64,000 nucleotides of DNA from Planotetraspora silvatica (GTDB lineage: Bacteria > Actinomycetota > Actinomycetes > Streptosporangiales > Streptosporangiaceae), in contig NZ_BOOQ01000013.1 in assembly GCF_016863315.1 (NCBI RefSeq), positions 62,001-126,000 on the forward strand. Direction: 5' to 3'. Each line of letters begins with the position of its first letter. Position 1 is the first letter of the stretch. Of this stretch, positions 1 through 8,618 are shown piece by piece. Under the pieces are notes generated by a model. It searched no databases. It was not told where the DNA came from and was given only the letters and a program-made list of their open reading frames with translations. The position numbers were made by a program, and so were the translations under genes.

Positions 1-154
1 GCGTGTCGTCGACGGTCTTGTGGATGTCGCGGGCCCAGTCACGGAGCTGGTGCAGCCGGATGTCCAGGATGCCGCGGTCGCGGGCCTTGCCCATGAGCGA
101 GACGTCCAGCGGCGCGAAGTACTCCGGGAAGATCGAGATGATGTCGACGCGCAC
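1..154 (-). CDS. trmD: tRNA (guanine-N1)-methyltransferase TrmD, 3' part outside window
   Basis: The visible 51 N-terminal residues begin MRVDIISIFPEYF and continue through a PLDVSLMGKA stretch, LHQLRDW and HKTVDDT, the typical start of TrmD. TrmD is the SPOUT-fold enzyme that makes m1G37 in tRNAs with G36 and so prevents +1 frameshifting. The start is a GTG at 154-152. It lies 13 bp after the rimM stop, so the two are probably co-transcribed. The rest of the gene, with the SAM-binding knot, runs off the window. The identification rests on the N-terminal motif and on the classical rpsP-rimM-trmD order. Confidence 0.93.
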   Translation of the reverse strand, partial: MRVDIISIFPEYFAPLDVSLMGKARDRGILDIRLHQLRDWARDIHKTVDDT

Positions 155-167
155 GGGCCCGGCCTCC

Positions 168-686
168 CTACTCCGACTCGCCGAGATCGAACAGGCCCGG
201 CGGGGCGGCGACGACGAGCAGGCCCTTCTCGAGGTCGATCTCGGGTACGAGCGCCTTGACGAACGGCACGTAGACCTCGTCCCGGGACGGGCGGCGCACC
301 ACCAGCAGGTCCTGGCCGTGGTGGAGGACCTCGGCGACCTCCCCCACGCTCTCCCCGTCGGTCGTCACGACGGTGAGGCCCACGAGTTGGTGATCGTGGA
401 ACTCGTCCGGATCGTCCAGCGCGGGGATGTCGGCGGAGTCGACCACCAGCAGCGTGCCGCGCAGCGTCTCCGCGGCGTCCCTGTCGTGCACGCCGGCGAT
501 GGCGAGCAGCAGGATCCCGGCGTTCCAGCGAGCCCGCTCGACCACGAGCGGCCCCAGACCTGCGGGTTCGGTGGCCAGAGCCGTACCAGGGGCGAAACGC
601 TGCTCGGGGTCGTCGGTGCGCACCTCGATCGTGACCTCGCCCCGCACTCCGTGCGGCCGGCCGATCCTGCCCACGACTAGCTGCAC
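168..686 (-). CDS. rimM: 16S rRNA processing protein RimM
   Basis: A 172-residue protein starting MQLVVGRIGRPHGVRGEV, the signature of the RimM N-terminal beta-barrel. The C-terminal PRC-barrel contains HDHQLVGLTVV and EVYVPFVKALVPEID. RimM assists maturation of the 30S head, binding ribosomal protein S19 and processing 16S rRNA. The length is normal for the family. It sits between khpA and trmD in the conserved ribosome-maturation operon. A strong hairpin lies in the 109-bp gap before it, so rimM-trmD may be expressed at a different level from rpsP-khpA. Confidence 0.96.
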   Translation of the reverse strand: MQLVVGRIGRPHGVRGEVTIEVRTDDPEQRFAPGTALATEPAGLGPLVVERARWNAGILLLAIAGVHDRDAAETLRGTLLVVDSADIPALDDPDEFHDHQLVGLTVVTTDGESVGEVAEVLHHGQDLLVVRRPSRDEVYVPFVKALVPEIDLEKGLLVVAAPPGLFDLGESE

Positions 687-751
687 TTGTCGCCTTCCTC
701 CGAACGTCTGTGGAACCTCGGTCGCGACGTCGTCACGGCCCCTGAAACGAA

Positions 752-781
752 CCGGGGGACCCTCGCATGAGGGTCCCCCGG
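752..781 (-). terminator. Strong hairpin between khpA and rimM
   Basis: A perfect 13-bp GC-rich stem (752-764 pairing with 769-781) closes a 4-nt GCAT loop. Read on the minus strand it follows the khpA stop by 14 bp and is followed by a short T-rich stretch (TTCGTTT). It looks like an intrinsic terminator or attenuator inside the rpsP-trmD operon. No transcript data are available to confirm this. Confidence 0.7.
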
Positions 782-795
782 CCGTACGGTTCTAC

Positions 796-1038
796 TCAGC
801 GGGCCTCGTCCAGATCGACCAGGTCGACCCGCACGTACTTGCCGTCGGCCAAGGCGGTCACCACGGTGCGCAGCGCCTTCGCCGTACGGCCCCCGCGGCC
901 GATTACCTTGCCGAGGTCCTCGGGATGTACCCGAACCTCGAGGACGCGCCCGGTGCGAATGCGCCGGGCTCGGACCCGGACCTCGTCGGGATGCTCGACG
1001 ATGCCCTTAACCAGGTGCTCGAGGGCTTCCTCGAGCAC
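796..1038 (-). CDS. khpA: KH-domain RNA-binding protein KhpA
   Basis: An 80-residue single KH-domain protein with the RNA-binding GxxG loop in VIGRGGRTAKALR, ending YVRVDLVDLDEAR. The GTG at 1038 was chosen because it gives the family's usual start (MLEEALEHLVKGIVEHP) and leaves only 1 bp after the rpsP stop. A longer frame upstream would run into rpsP and encodes an Arg/Pro-rich string typical of an out-of-frame shadow. KhpA binds RNA, in some Gram-positive bacteria with KhpB, and its gene commonly follows rpsP. Confidence 0.95.
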   Translation of the reverse strand: MLEEALEHLVKGIVEHPDEVRVRARRIRTGRVLEVRVHPEDLGKVIGRGGRTAKALRTVVTALADGKYVRVDLVDLDEAR

Positions 1039-1039
1039 C

Positions 1040-1489
1040 TCAGGACCCGCCTTCCGGCTTCTCCTCGGCGGCGGGCGCCTCAGTGGTCTCTTCGGCCTTG
1101 GCCGGCTTCTTGGCCTTCTTCGGCGTGGTGGCGGCACCGGTGTCGCTGGACAGCGACTCCTTGGCCGCGGCCTCGTAGGCGGCGTGACGGTCGGCCTTCG
1201 GCTCGGCGACCAGGAGCGGCGCCGGAGCGGCCTCGCCCTTGAACTTCTGCCAGTCGCCGGTCAGCTTGAAAAGCTTGAGAACCGGGTCGGTCGGCTGTGC
1301 GCCGACGCTCAGCCAGTACTGTGCCCGGTCGGAGTTCACCTCGATGCGCGAGGGGTGCTCCTTCGGGTGGTACAGGCCGATCTCTTCGATCGCACGGCCG
1401 TCACGCTTGGTGCGGCTGTCGGCGACGACGATGCGGTACTGCGGGTTACGGATCATCCCGAGCCGCTTGAGCTTGATCTTGACTGCCAC
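1040..1489 (-). CDS. rpsP: 30S ribosomal protein S16
   Basis: A 149-residue S16. The core ([40 protein letters not shown]) fills about the first 80 residues. A low-complexity Ala/Lys/Glu/Pro tail of about 60 residues follows, as is usual in actinobacterial S16 but absent from the E. coli protein. S16 binds 16S rRNA during 30S assembly. It is the first gene of the rpsP-khpA-rimM-trmD group; the 232 bp between it and ffh should hold its promoter. Confidence 0.97.
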   Translation of the reverse strand: MAVKIKLKRLGMIRNPQYRIVVADSRTKRDGRAIEEIGLYHPKEHPSRIEVNSDRAQYWLSVGAQPTDPVLKLFKLTGDWQKFKGEAAPAPLLVAEPKADRHAAYEAAAKESLSSDTGAATTPKKAKKPAKAEETTEAPAAEEKPEGGS

Positions 1490-1661
1490 GGGTGTGGTCT
1501 CTCCTGCATTAGAGCGTGGGTGAGCGGTGTCTCATCGAGTGGGGCACGATGAGAGCCCGCCCGAGGGACAGACGCGACCGGCGGGGGTGAGAGGGCACCC
1601 GCCATGGCCACGATGTTCCAGCTAGACATTCTGCCAGACACTCACAGGTGCTCGGCCAATC

Positions 1662-1711
1662 GCCGCCGATGTGACGTCGACGAATTCGTGATCGAGACGC
1701 GGATCGGCGGC
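1662..1711 (-). terminator. Weak inverted repeat after ffh
   Basis: Nine-base arms (1662-1670 and 1703-1711) separated by 32 nt lie just past the ffh stop on the minus strand. The long insert makes it a poor terminator by itself. It is listed only as the one dyad visible between ffh and rpsP. Confidence 0.3.
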
Positions 1712-1721
1712 CGGAGAAGGC

Positions 1722-3236
1722 TTACTGCTGGCCGGGGAGCTTGAACTTGGACGGGTCGAACCCGGGCGGAAGCTGCAGATTGCCGAGCGCGCCGCCACGA
1801 GGCTGGGGGGTCTCCTCCGCCCCGGACTTGATCTGCCCCGCCTTGCGGGGGTCGCCGCTCACACGGCGGCCCTTCTTGGCCTTCTGCGCCTTCTGCGCCT
1901 TGTTCCGGCCTCCCGGCATGCCGGGGATCCCCATGCCCTGGCTCATCCGCTTCATCATCTTCTGCGCTTCGAAGAAACGGACCACGAGTCCGCTCACCTC
2001 GGTGACGGTCACGCCGGAGCCCTTCGCGATGCGGGCGCGGCGCGAGCCGTTGATGAGCTTCGGCTCCTGGCGCTCGCCGGGGGTCATCGAGCGGATGATC
2101 GCGGCGATGCGGTCCAGATCGCGGTCGTCGACCTGGTTGAGCTGGTCCCGCATCTGCCCCATGCCGGGCATCATGCCGAGGAGGTTCTTGATGGGGCCCA
2201 TCTTGCGGACCATCATCATCTGCTCGAGGAAGTCGTCGAGCGTGAAGCCGTCCCCGGAGACGAGCTTCTCCGCCATCTTGGCGGCTTCCTGCTCGTCGAA
2301 GGTCTTCTGGGCCTGCTCGATCAGGGTGAGGATGTCACCCATGTCGAGGATCCGGCCCGCCATGCGGTCCGGGTGGAACGCGTCGAAGTCGGCGAGCTTC
2401 TCACCCGTCGACGCGAACATGATCGGACGGCCGGTGACGTGCCGGACGGACAGGGCGGCGCCGCCGCGGGCGTCGCCGTCGAGCTTGGTGAGGACGACGC
2501 CGTCGAAGCCGACCCCGTCCATGAACGCCTGGGCGGTGCTGACGGCGTCCTGACCGATCATCGCGTCGACCACGAACAGCACCTCGTCGGGGCTGATCGC
2601 GTCGCGGATGTCGGCGGCCTGCCGCATCAGCTCCTGGTCGATGCCCAGCCGTCCCGCGGTGTCGACGATGACCACGTCGTGCTGCTGCCGCCTGGCGTGC
2701 TCGATCGACTGCCTGGCGACCGCGACCGGGTCCCCGACTCCGTTGCCCGGCTCGGGCGCGAAGACGGCCACCTCGGCCCGCTCGGCCATGACCGACAACT
2801 GCTGGACCGCGTTGGGACGCTGGAGGTCACAGGCGACGAGCAGCGGAGCGTGACCCTGGTCCCGCAGCCATTTGGCGAGCTTGCCCGCGAGGGTCGTCTT
2901 GCCCGATCCCTGGAGACCGGCGAGCATCACGACGGTGGGCGGCGTCTTGGCGTAGCGCAGCCGCCGCGTCTCGCCACCGAGGATCTCGATCAGTTCGTCA
3001 TTGACGATCTTCACGACTTGCTGGGCGGGATTCAGTGCCTGGGAGACCTCGGCTCCGCGGGCTCGCTCCTTGATCCGCGCCACGAAATCCTTGACGACCG
3101 CCAGCGCGACGTCCGCCTCGAGCAACGCGATGCGAATCTCACGGCAGGTCGCGTCGATGTCGGCGTCGGAAAGCCTGCCTTTGGACCGAAGGGAGGAGAA
3201 GACCGAAGTCAGCCGGTCGGAAAGCGTCTCGAACAC
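1722..3236 (-). CDS. ffh: Signal recognition particle protein Ffh (SRP54)
   Basis: A 504-residue SRP GTPase. The N domain comes first (MFETLSDRLTSVFSSL). The G domain has the P-loop GLQGSGKTT, DTAGR and the base-specifying TKLD. The C-terminal M domain is methionine-rich (LEQMMMVRKMG, MMKRMSQGMGIPGMPGG) and binds 4.5S RNA and signal sequences. A basic tail (NKAQKAQKAKKGRR) follows. Ffh delivers ribosome-nascent chains to FtsY at the membrane. Its place upstream of rpsP is common in actinobacteria. Confidence 0.98.
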   Translation of the reverse strand: MFETLSDRLTSVFSSLRSKGRLSDADIDATCREIRIALLEADVALAVVKDFVARIKERARGAEVSQALNPAQQVVKIVNDELIEILGGETRRLRYAKTPPTVVMLAGLQGSGKTTLAGKLAKWLRDQGHAPLLVACDLQRPNAVQQLSVMAERAEVAVFAPEPGNGVGDPVAVARQSIEHARRQQHDVVIVDTAGRLGIDQELMRQAADIRDAISPDEVLFVVDAMIGQDAVSTAQAFMDGVGFDGVVLTKLDGDARGGAALSVRHVTGRPIMFASTGEKLADFDAFHPDRMAGRILDMGDILTLIEQAQKTFDEQEAAKMAEKLVSGDGFTLDDFLEQMMMVRKMGPIKNLLGMMPGMGQMRDQLNQVDDRDLDRIAAIIRSMTPGERQEPKLINGSRRARIAKGSGVTVTEVSGLVVRFFEAQKMMKRMSQGMGIPGMPGGRNKAQKAQKAKKGRRVSGDPRKAGQIKSGAEETPQPRGGALGNLQLPPGFDPSKFKLPGQQ

Positions 3237-3726
3237 GTGATTGGCCAGCCTCGAAGCAAGTGAACAGTCAGTGGACTAAGCGTCGTGTCCCCCAGCCTAT
3301 CCGTCCAGACGGCCTGCGCGCCCGGGCCGCCGCGATCACGTCATCGGCCGCATACGCCTTGGACGGGAGCCGCCACGGTCAGACGCGGCCTCTCTGGAGG
3401 AAGAATCGCGACGCCGGAGAGCCGGCAGGGGCAGGCGACGGCGTGGACGCCGGCCAGCGGCGGAGCATGGAGACGGAACCGTCCGAGCAGGGCCAAGCTC
3501 GCGACATACTGCCGCCTCATTGGGGTTTCCAGTGCTCTGACCAGCAGCCACGCGGCCAGCACGGCGACGAAGCCGACTATCGCCTAACTCCTGGTCTCAG
3601 GTGCGTACCGGTTCGCCATGGGCAGCAGCACAGAGCGGAGGAGTCCCAGGAGTGCGCGGAATCGAGTCCCAAACGCCGATCATGCGGGAACGACAGCGGA
3701 GCACGCGCTCTCGGCCCGGGCGACGA
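3237..3726. other. 490-bp stretch without a convincing gene
   Basis: This lies upstream of ffh and downstream of the first conservon. The only coding hint is a minus-strand frame from a GTG at 3562 to 3341 (73 residues). It begins with a hydrophobic segment (MLAAWLLVRALETP) and then loses any recognisable pattern. It has no in-frame upstream start other than ATA and no clear ribosome-binding site. The ffh promoter should lie near 3240-3330. I see no RNA gene or repeat. Confidence 0.4.
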
Positions 3727-4317
3727 CTACGCGCGGTTCCCGTCGGGGACGGCGACCCGCATGGTCAGCGCGTGCTCGACCAGCGTGATGAGCGTGCCCT
3801 TGACCGAGTCCCTGTTGCGGGCGTCGGTCCGGACGACCGGAACGTGCGAGGACAGGGTGAGCGCCTCGCGCACCTCGTTCTCACTGTGCGGGTGGTGCCC
3901 GCCGAAGCCGTTCAGGCCCACCACGAACGGCAACTGGGCTTCTTCGAAATAGTCCACCGCAGGGAAACTGTCGGCGAGCCGCCGCGTGTCCACCAGCACC
4001 ACGGCGCCGATCGCACCGCGTACCAAGTCGTCCCACATGAACCAAAATCGGTGCTGGCCAGGCGTTCCGAACAAATAAAGGATCAAATCCTGATCCAGCG
4101 ACACACGGCCGAAGTCCATCGCCACCGTCGTCGTGGTCTTGTGCGGCGTCAATCCGACATCGTCGATGCCCGCCGAGGCGTCGGTCATCACCGCCTCGGT
4201 CGTCAACGGGACGATCTCCGACACCGCTCCGACGAAGGTGGTCTTGCCCACGCCGAAACCACCCGCAACGACGATCTTCGTCGAAGTCAGCCCACGACTA
4301 GAGCCTGCGAAGTCCAC
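3727..4317 (-). CDS. Conservon GTPase, CvnD-like (copy 1)
   Basis: A 196-residue Ras/MglA-like GTPase. It has the P-loop GGFGVGKTTFVGA, a switch region rich in threonines (HKTTTTVAMDFG), the G3-type LFGTPGQHRFW with Gln in the expected position, and a GLNG sequence in the place of the base-recognition motif. Such proteins are the last member of the four-gene conservons described in Streptomyces, thought to act like a eukaryotic G-protein module beside a sensor kinase. The start overlaps the DUF742 gene by 20 bp, so translation is probably coupled. The copy at 8619-9203 is nearly identical in its core. What it senses is unknown. Confidence 0.92.
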   Translation of the reverse strand: MDFAGSSRGLTSTKIVVAGGFGVGKTTFVGAVSEIVPLTTEAVMTDASAGIDDVGLTPHKTTTTVAMDFGRVSLDQDLILYLFGTPGQHRFWFMWDDLVRGAIGAVVLVDTRRLADSFPAVDYFEEAQLPFVVGLNGFGGHHPHSENEVREALTLSSHVPVVRTDARNRDSVKGTLITLVEHALTMRVAVPDGNRA

Positions 4318-4741
4318 TGAGCACCCTTTCCAGCAAGTTCAGATCCGGCTTACCCGCGTCCAGCTGCGGCTGGTGCACGTGCACCAGCCCTTCCGCCGCC
4401 ATGTCCCCGACCACCACGCGCACCACGCCCAGCGGCATCCGCAGCAGAGCGGAGATCTCCGCCACCGACCGCACCTGACGGCACAGCGAGCTGATCGCCT
4501 GACGCTCCGGGGTCAGGATGGACAGATCCTGGTGGATGGACGTGGCGGAGGACACGAGTGCCTCCATGGCGAGCTGGAGGCGAGGGGCAGTCCGCCCCCC
4601 GGTCACTGCATAGGGGCGCACCAGAGAGCTACGCTCCGGCGAAGGGGGCGGGGTCGATTGACCCGGGTTCGTGCCGCCGTAGTACCGGTGGGCGTCGTCC
4701 ACCGGCGGATATGGCTCATTGCTCCAGCCGCCGCCTGCCAC
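4298..4741 (-). CDS. Conservon DUF742 protein, CvnC-like (copy 1)
   Basis: A 147-residue DUF742 protein. The first 40 residues are Pro/Gly-rich. The conserved part runs from LVRPYAVTGGRT, through a helix-turn-helix-like segment (VAEISALLRMPLGVVRVVVGDM), to the family C-terminus (PDLNLLERVLSGLRRL). DUF742 proteins are the third conservon member; a winged-helix-like role has been suggested but is not shown here. The GTG start follows AGGAGG at 5 nt spacing. Compared with copy 2 (119 residues) it has a longer N-terminal extension. It is 108 bp from the roadblock gene, a wider gap than in copy 2. Confidence 0.9.
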   Translation of the reverse strand: MAGGGWSNEPYPPVDDAHRYYGGTNPGQSTPPPSPERSSLVRPYAVTGGRTAPRLQLAMEALVSSATSIHQDLSILTPERQAISSLCRQVRSVAEISALLRMPLGVVRVVVGDMAAEGLVHVHQPQLDAGKPDLNLLERVLSGLRRL

Positions 4742-4849
4742 AACGTCCTCCTGACCTGCTCGTGCTCGCTCGGGAACTCACTGACCCCCTGGCCGCCTCG
4801 CTTTCAGGCCGCTTCTTCCGCCCTAGGCTCGACCGCTTCGAACCACATG

Positions 4850-5272
4850 TCACCTGGGATGAGACGACTGAAGCTCGGCGCGAACCGCCGGCGTCAGCAC
4901 CTGACCCGCACGCTCGACCAGCAATGTCATCTGGTAGGCCACCAAACCCATGTCGGAGTCGGCCGAGGCCAGCACCGCGAGACAGGATCCGTCACTGATC
5001 GACATGATCAGCAGCAGGCCCCGCTGCATCTCGACCACCGTCTGGGTCACGGGTCCGCCTTCGAAGACCCGGGAGGCTCCCTGGGTCAAGCTGATCAAAC
5101 CCGCGGAAACCGCGGCCAGCTGATCCGCCCGATCCTTCGGAAACCCGTCGGAGTACGCCAACGGCAACCCGTCCGACGACACCACCACGGTGTGCGCCAC
5201 TCCAGGCACGTTATTGACGAAATCGGTGATCAACCAGTTGATGCCGCGTGCGGCCTGGCTCATTTCCCTCAT
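4850..5272 (-). CDS. Conservon roadblock/LC7 protein, CvnB-like (copy 1)
   Basis: A 140-residue roadblock/LC7 domain protein (INWLITDFVNNVPGVAHTVVVSSDG at its start, then DRADQLAAVSAGL). Bacterial roadblock proteins act as partners or GAPs for MglA-like GTPases, which fits the adjacent GTPase. The ATG at 5272 overlaps the kinase stop codon (ATGA) and is preceded by AAGGAGG inside the kinase gene, so this start is well supported and coupled to the kinase. Confidence 0.92.
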   Translation of the reverse strand: MREMSQAARGINWLITDFVNNVPGVAHTVVVSSDGLPLAYSDGFPKDRADQLAAVSAGLISLTQGASRVFEGGPVTQTVVEMQRGLLLIMSISDGSCLAVLASADSDMGLVAYQMTLLVERAGQVLTPAVRAELQSSHPR

Positions 5273-8200
5273 CGGTCCTCCTTCTCAGTGCCGTGGGCAC
5301 CGTTCTCGCCCAGTGGCACCGCCCCGGGGTAGCCCATTTCCTCGTTCGTGTCTCCCTTTGCGGCCGCCCGTGCCTGCCTGACTCCCTGCTGGAAGCTGGA
5401 GAGCCTGCTCCGCACCCGATCGGGCGAGAGCACGGGCGGGGGGGAGCTCACGGGAGTCGCGACGGACTCGGGAGCGGAGGCGGTGGCCGAGCCGGGCACC
5501 AGGTTCGCCTTGGGTACGCGCTTGGGCAGCCCTGAAGAGGTCACGCCTCCGAGCGCGGGCTCGCTGGCCGCCTTGGCCGCCTGCCAGCCTGCGTCGGCCG
5601 GAGAGGACCATGCCTTGTTCTCCACCGGGTCGACGCCGGAGTCCGTCTTCTCGATCTGCGTGTCAACCTTCTTGAACCAGTCGGACTCCACAGCCGCGAA
5701 GATCGGCAAGAACTCCTCCTCCGCCTCCATTGGCGAGGTCCGCACCACAGGCAGTGGACCCGTGTTGTCGACATCCCCGTTGAACGGGCCTCGGCCGGGT
5801 CGTCCCGACCAGCCGCCGTTGTCCTGCTGCTGTTGCGCCGGCCACGACCCGCTTCCCGGAGAGGGCAGATGACCCGGCCACGGCGTGTCCACCGGAGCCT
5901 CGCCGACCCGGGGCTGCCCGAAGGTGTTCGGCTCGAAGGAACTCCGGTCGAAGGCGCCGGTATCGAACGGGTCGCGCGCGAACGGATCCGGCTCGGGACC
6001 ACGCGCGAAGGGGCTGGGGTCGAAGGGGTCGCGCGCGAACGGATCCTGCTCCCTGCCTCGTTCGAACGGCGTGGGGTCGAACGGATCGCGGGCGAAGGTC
6101 TCGAACGGCCCGCGCTCCAGACCGCCGCTCCTGGCCACGCTGGGCTCGTCCGCTCCGTACACCGGCGTCCGCGGCATCGCCTCGAACGGGGTGGGGCTGG
6201 CGAGAGCCGGCGCGCCGAACGACGCGCCGAGCTGGCCGGCGCCGCCCACGGCGGGCATCGGGCTGGTCAGCTCAGGCTGGGGCATGCCCGGGTAGGCGGG
6301 GCCCGCGGCGGCGAGCAACGATTCGGGCAGCAGGACCATGGCGGTGAGGCCGCCGGACTCCTGCGGCCGCATCTGCACCCGGATGCCGTGGCGGAGCGCC
6401 AGGCGGCCGACCACGAACAGGCCCATTCGGCGGGAGACGGAGACGTCGACGACCGGCGGGTTGGCGAGGCGGTGGTTCGCCTGGGCCAGCTCGTCGCCCG
6501 TCATCCCGATGCCCATGTCGCTGACCGAGATGATCAGGCCGCCGCCGTCGATGCGATTACTGGCCACGGTGACCTTGGTCTCGCCCGACGAGAACGCGAT
6601 GGCGTTCTCGACCAGCTCGGCCACGAGGTGGACGACGTCGTTGACGGACTGGCCGACCACCGCCACGCCGGACTGAACCTGGAGGTCCACCCGCTCGTAG
6701 TTCTCGACCTCCGACAGCGAGGCGCGGACCACGTCCACGACCGGGACCGGCTGGCCCCAGCGCCGTGTGGGTTCCTGACCGGCGAGGACCAGGAGGTTCT
6801 CACTGTTGCGGCGCATGCGCGTCGCCAGGTGGTCGAGCTTGAACAGGTTGCCGAGCCGCTGCTCGTCCTGCTCGCCCTGCTCCAGGCCGTCGATCAGCGA
6901 CAGTTGCCGCTCGACCAGGGTCTGCGTACGGCGGGACAGGTTGACGAACATCGAGTTGACGTTGCTGCGCAGACGGGCCTCGTCACCCGCCAGGCGTACG
7001 GCTTCGCGGTGGACCTCGTCGAAGGCCCGGGCGACTTCACCGATCTCGTCGCGGGCGACCACGCCGATCGGGGCGATGGCCGGAACCTCACTCGCCTCAC
7101 CGGCCTCACGCAGCTTCTGGACCATGTCGGGCAGGCGCCGCCCGGCGATCTCCAGGGCCTCCCGGCGCAGGCGGCGCAGCGGCCCCACGAGCGACCGCGC
7201 GACGCCGGTGGTGAACAGCAGGACCGCGATCAGCAGCGCGGCCACGGCGACGCCGACGATGATCGCCCGCTGCTGCTCGTCGTCCTTGAGCGTCGCGCTC
7301 CTGGCGACGATCGACGCGGTGAGCTTGGTCTCGACGGACCGCATCCGGTTGATGGGATCCGACACGGAGTCGAACCACTCGCGGTTCTCGTCCCTGGTCG
7401 TGTAGTCGAGATTCTCGAGCGAGAAGCCGGCGTTGGCACGGTCGAGCACGAGGGTGCGGAGGAACTCCGCCTGGTCGACCTTGTTACCGGTGACGGTGTT
7501 GTCGAACTCGGCCCGTTCCTGCGTGGTCGCACTCTTGCGGAATGCCTTCAGCTCGCTGTCCTCGGCGGAGACGGCACCGAGGAAGTCCTGCAGCTGTGTC
7601 TGGTCGAACCGATGGGCCGGCAGGACGGTCGCCAGCAGTCCCCGCTGGAGGGAGAGATTCTCCTTGGCCTTGGCGAGGGCCGCCAGGGTGACCGACGCCG
7701 CGGCCAGGTTGTCGTCCTGCGTGCCCTTGGCGAGCTCGTCCTGCAACGCCAGGAGGTCGTCGACGACGAGGGTGTACTGGGTGATCACGGCGCCGGGGAG
7801 GAGCGTCCCTCGAACGGCCTGCTCGCGGAGCGGCTCGAGGCTGTCGAGCTTGCCGATGATGTGCTCGACCTCGTCGCCGGCGCGCCCTCCGACCTTGGAC
7901 CGGAGGCTGGTGGCGAGCTGCCGGACGGACGTGGCCGCCTTGTCCACCTTGCCGATCTGGGCGGTCACCGTCGCCGTGGTCTTCTCCGTCCGGCCGACGG
8001 TGGCGTTCCATGCCGCCCGGTCCCGCTCGGTCTGAAGCTCCTGGGTGAGCACGGCCACGGTGTCGACGAGCCGCGCCAGGTCGTTGACCTGCTGGTAGTC
8101 GGCGGCCGTGTTGACCGAGGTGAGCACACGCAGACCGCCCAGGAGGAGCGCCGCGAGGGTGGGGACGAGGATCAGCGCGACGAGCCTGGACCGCACACGC

Positions 8201-8298
8201 CAGTTCCTTAACCGGAAGCGGCTCCCCTCGCCAGGATCGCGCTCAGCCGGAACACCGGTCCTCGGGCCCTGATCACTCCGGGGGTCTTTGGTCCTCAC
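5269..8298 (-). CDS. Conservon sensor histidine kinase, CvnA-like (copy 1)
   Basis: A protein of about 1009 residues. A first membrane helix (LVALILVPTLAALLLGG) is followed by a nitrate-sensor-like extracytoplasmic helical region and a second helix (AIIVGVAVAALLIAVLLF). HAMP, a DHLATRMRRNSENL segment with a possible phospho-acceptor His, and a HATPase domain (N box LVENAIAF, G box DMGIGMTGDEL) follow. The C-terminal third is disordered and contains Asp-Pro-Phe repeats (ARDPFDPSPFARG and relatives). The frame is open to 8403; the GTG at 8298 was preferred because it removes a Cys/His-rich leader and has AGAGG upstream. It is first in the conservon operon. The ligand is unknown. Confidence 0.9.
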   Translation of the reverse strand: MRTKDPRSDQGPRTGVPAERDPGEGSRFRLRNWRVRSRLVALILVPTLAALLLGGLRVLTSVNTAADYQQVNDLARLVDTVAVLTQELQTERDRAAWNATVGRTEKTTATVTAQIGKVDKAATSVRQLATSLRSKVGGRAGDEVEHIIGKLDSLEPLREQAVRGTLLPGAVITQYTLVVDDLLALQDELAKGTQDDNLAAASVTLAALAKAKENLSLQRGLLATVLPAHRFDQTQLQDFLGAVSAEDSELKAFRKSATTQERAEFDNTVTGNKVDQAEFLRTLVLDRANAGFSLENLDYTTRDENREWFDSVSDPINRMRSVETKLTASIVARSATLKDDEQQRAIIVGVAVAALLIAVLLFTTGVARSLVGPLRRLRREALEIAGRRLPDMVQKLREAGEASEVPAIAPIGVVARDEIGEVARAFDEVHREAVRLAGDEARLRSNVNSMFVNLSRRTQTLVERQLSLIDGLEQGEQDEQRLGNLFKLDHLATRMRRNSENLLVLAGQEPTRRWGQPVPVVDVVRASLSEVENYERVDLQVQSGVAVVGQSVNDVVHLVAELVENAIAFSSGETKVTVASNRIDGGGLIISVSDMGIGMTGDELAQANHRLANPPVVDVSVSRRMGLFVVGRLALRHGIRVQMRPQESGGLTAMVLLPESLLAAAGPAYPGMPQPELTSPMPAVGGAGQLGASFGAPALASPTPFEAMPRTPVYGADEPSVARSGGLERGPFETFARDPFDPTPFERGREQDPFARDPFDPSPFARGPEPDPFARDPFDTGAFDRSSFEPNTFGQPRVGEAPVDTPWPGHLPSPGSGSWPAQQQQDNGGWSGRPGRGPFNGDVDNTGPLPVVRTSPMEAEEEFLPIFAAVESDWFKKVDTQIEKTDSGVDPVENKAWSSPADAGWQAAKAASEPALGGVTSSGLPKRVPKANLVPGSATASAPESVATPVSSPPPVLSPDRVRSRLSSFQQGVRQARAAAKGDTNEEMGYPGAVPLGENGAHGTEKEDR

Positions 8299-8546
8299 AG
8301 GCTTTCGAACCTCTCGCCGTATGTGCGCGCGGTGGGAAGACTCTCCACGAGTGTGACAGACGAGACACCAGAGACTTCCCGCGGGCGAGGGTAATTGCAG
8401 CACACCGACACCAGCGAGGCCAACCGAACACCCGTGCCCAAATAGCCTAAAGAGGGATGTGTATGGCGTTAATTGGTCAAATATCAGGCTGTCTTTATTA
8501 GCAAATTGTGCCCCGTCGGCAAGGAGGTCACTCCTCCGACAACGAA

Positions 8547-8578
8547 CAAGGGCGACGCCTTGTCAGGCGCCGCCCTTG
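8547..8578 (-). terminator. Terminator after conservon 2
   Basis: Arms CAAGGGCG and CGCCCTTG, with a second 4-bp stem inside and a TTGTCA loop, form a strong hairpin about 40 bp past the stop of the second GTPase gene. It separates the two conservons and suggests they are transcribed separately. Confidence 0.65.
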
Positions 8579-8618
8579 AAACCTCCGCGCCCGTGGCGCG
8601 GAACGCGTCCGAAACCCG

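Noticed and set aside
3341-3562. A 73-residue minus-strand frame starting MLAAWLLVRALETP as a small membrane protein
   Set aside because: No ribosome-binding site, only ATA or a mid-helix GTG as start, and the sequence after the first 35 residues looks non-coding. Kept only as a remark on the intergenic stretch.
5833-8211. A 792-codon plus-strand frame opposite the first conservon kinase
   Set aside because: A shadow frame caused by high GC at third positions; no domain, and the minus-strand kinase is certain.
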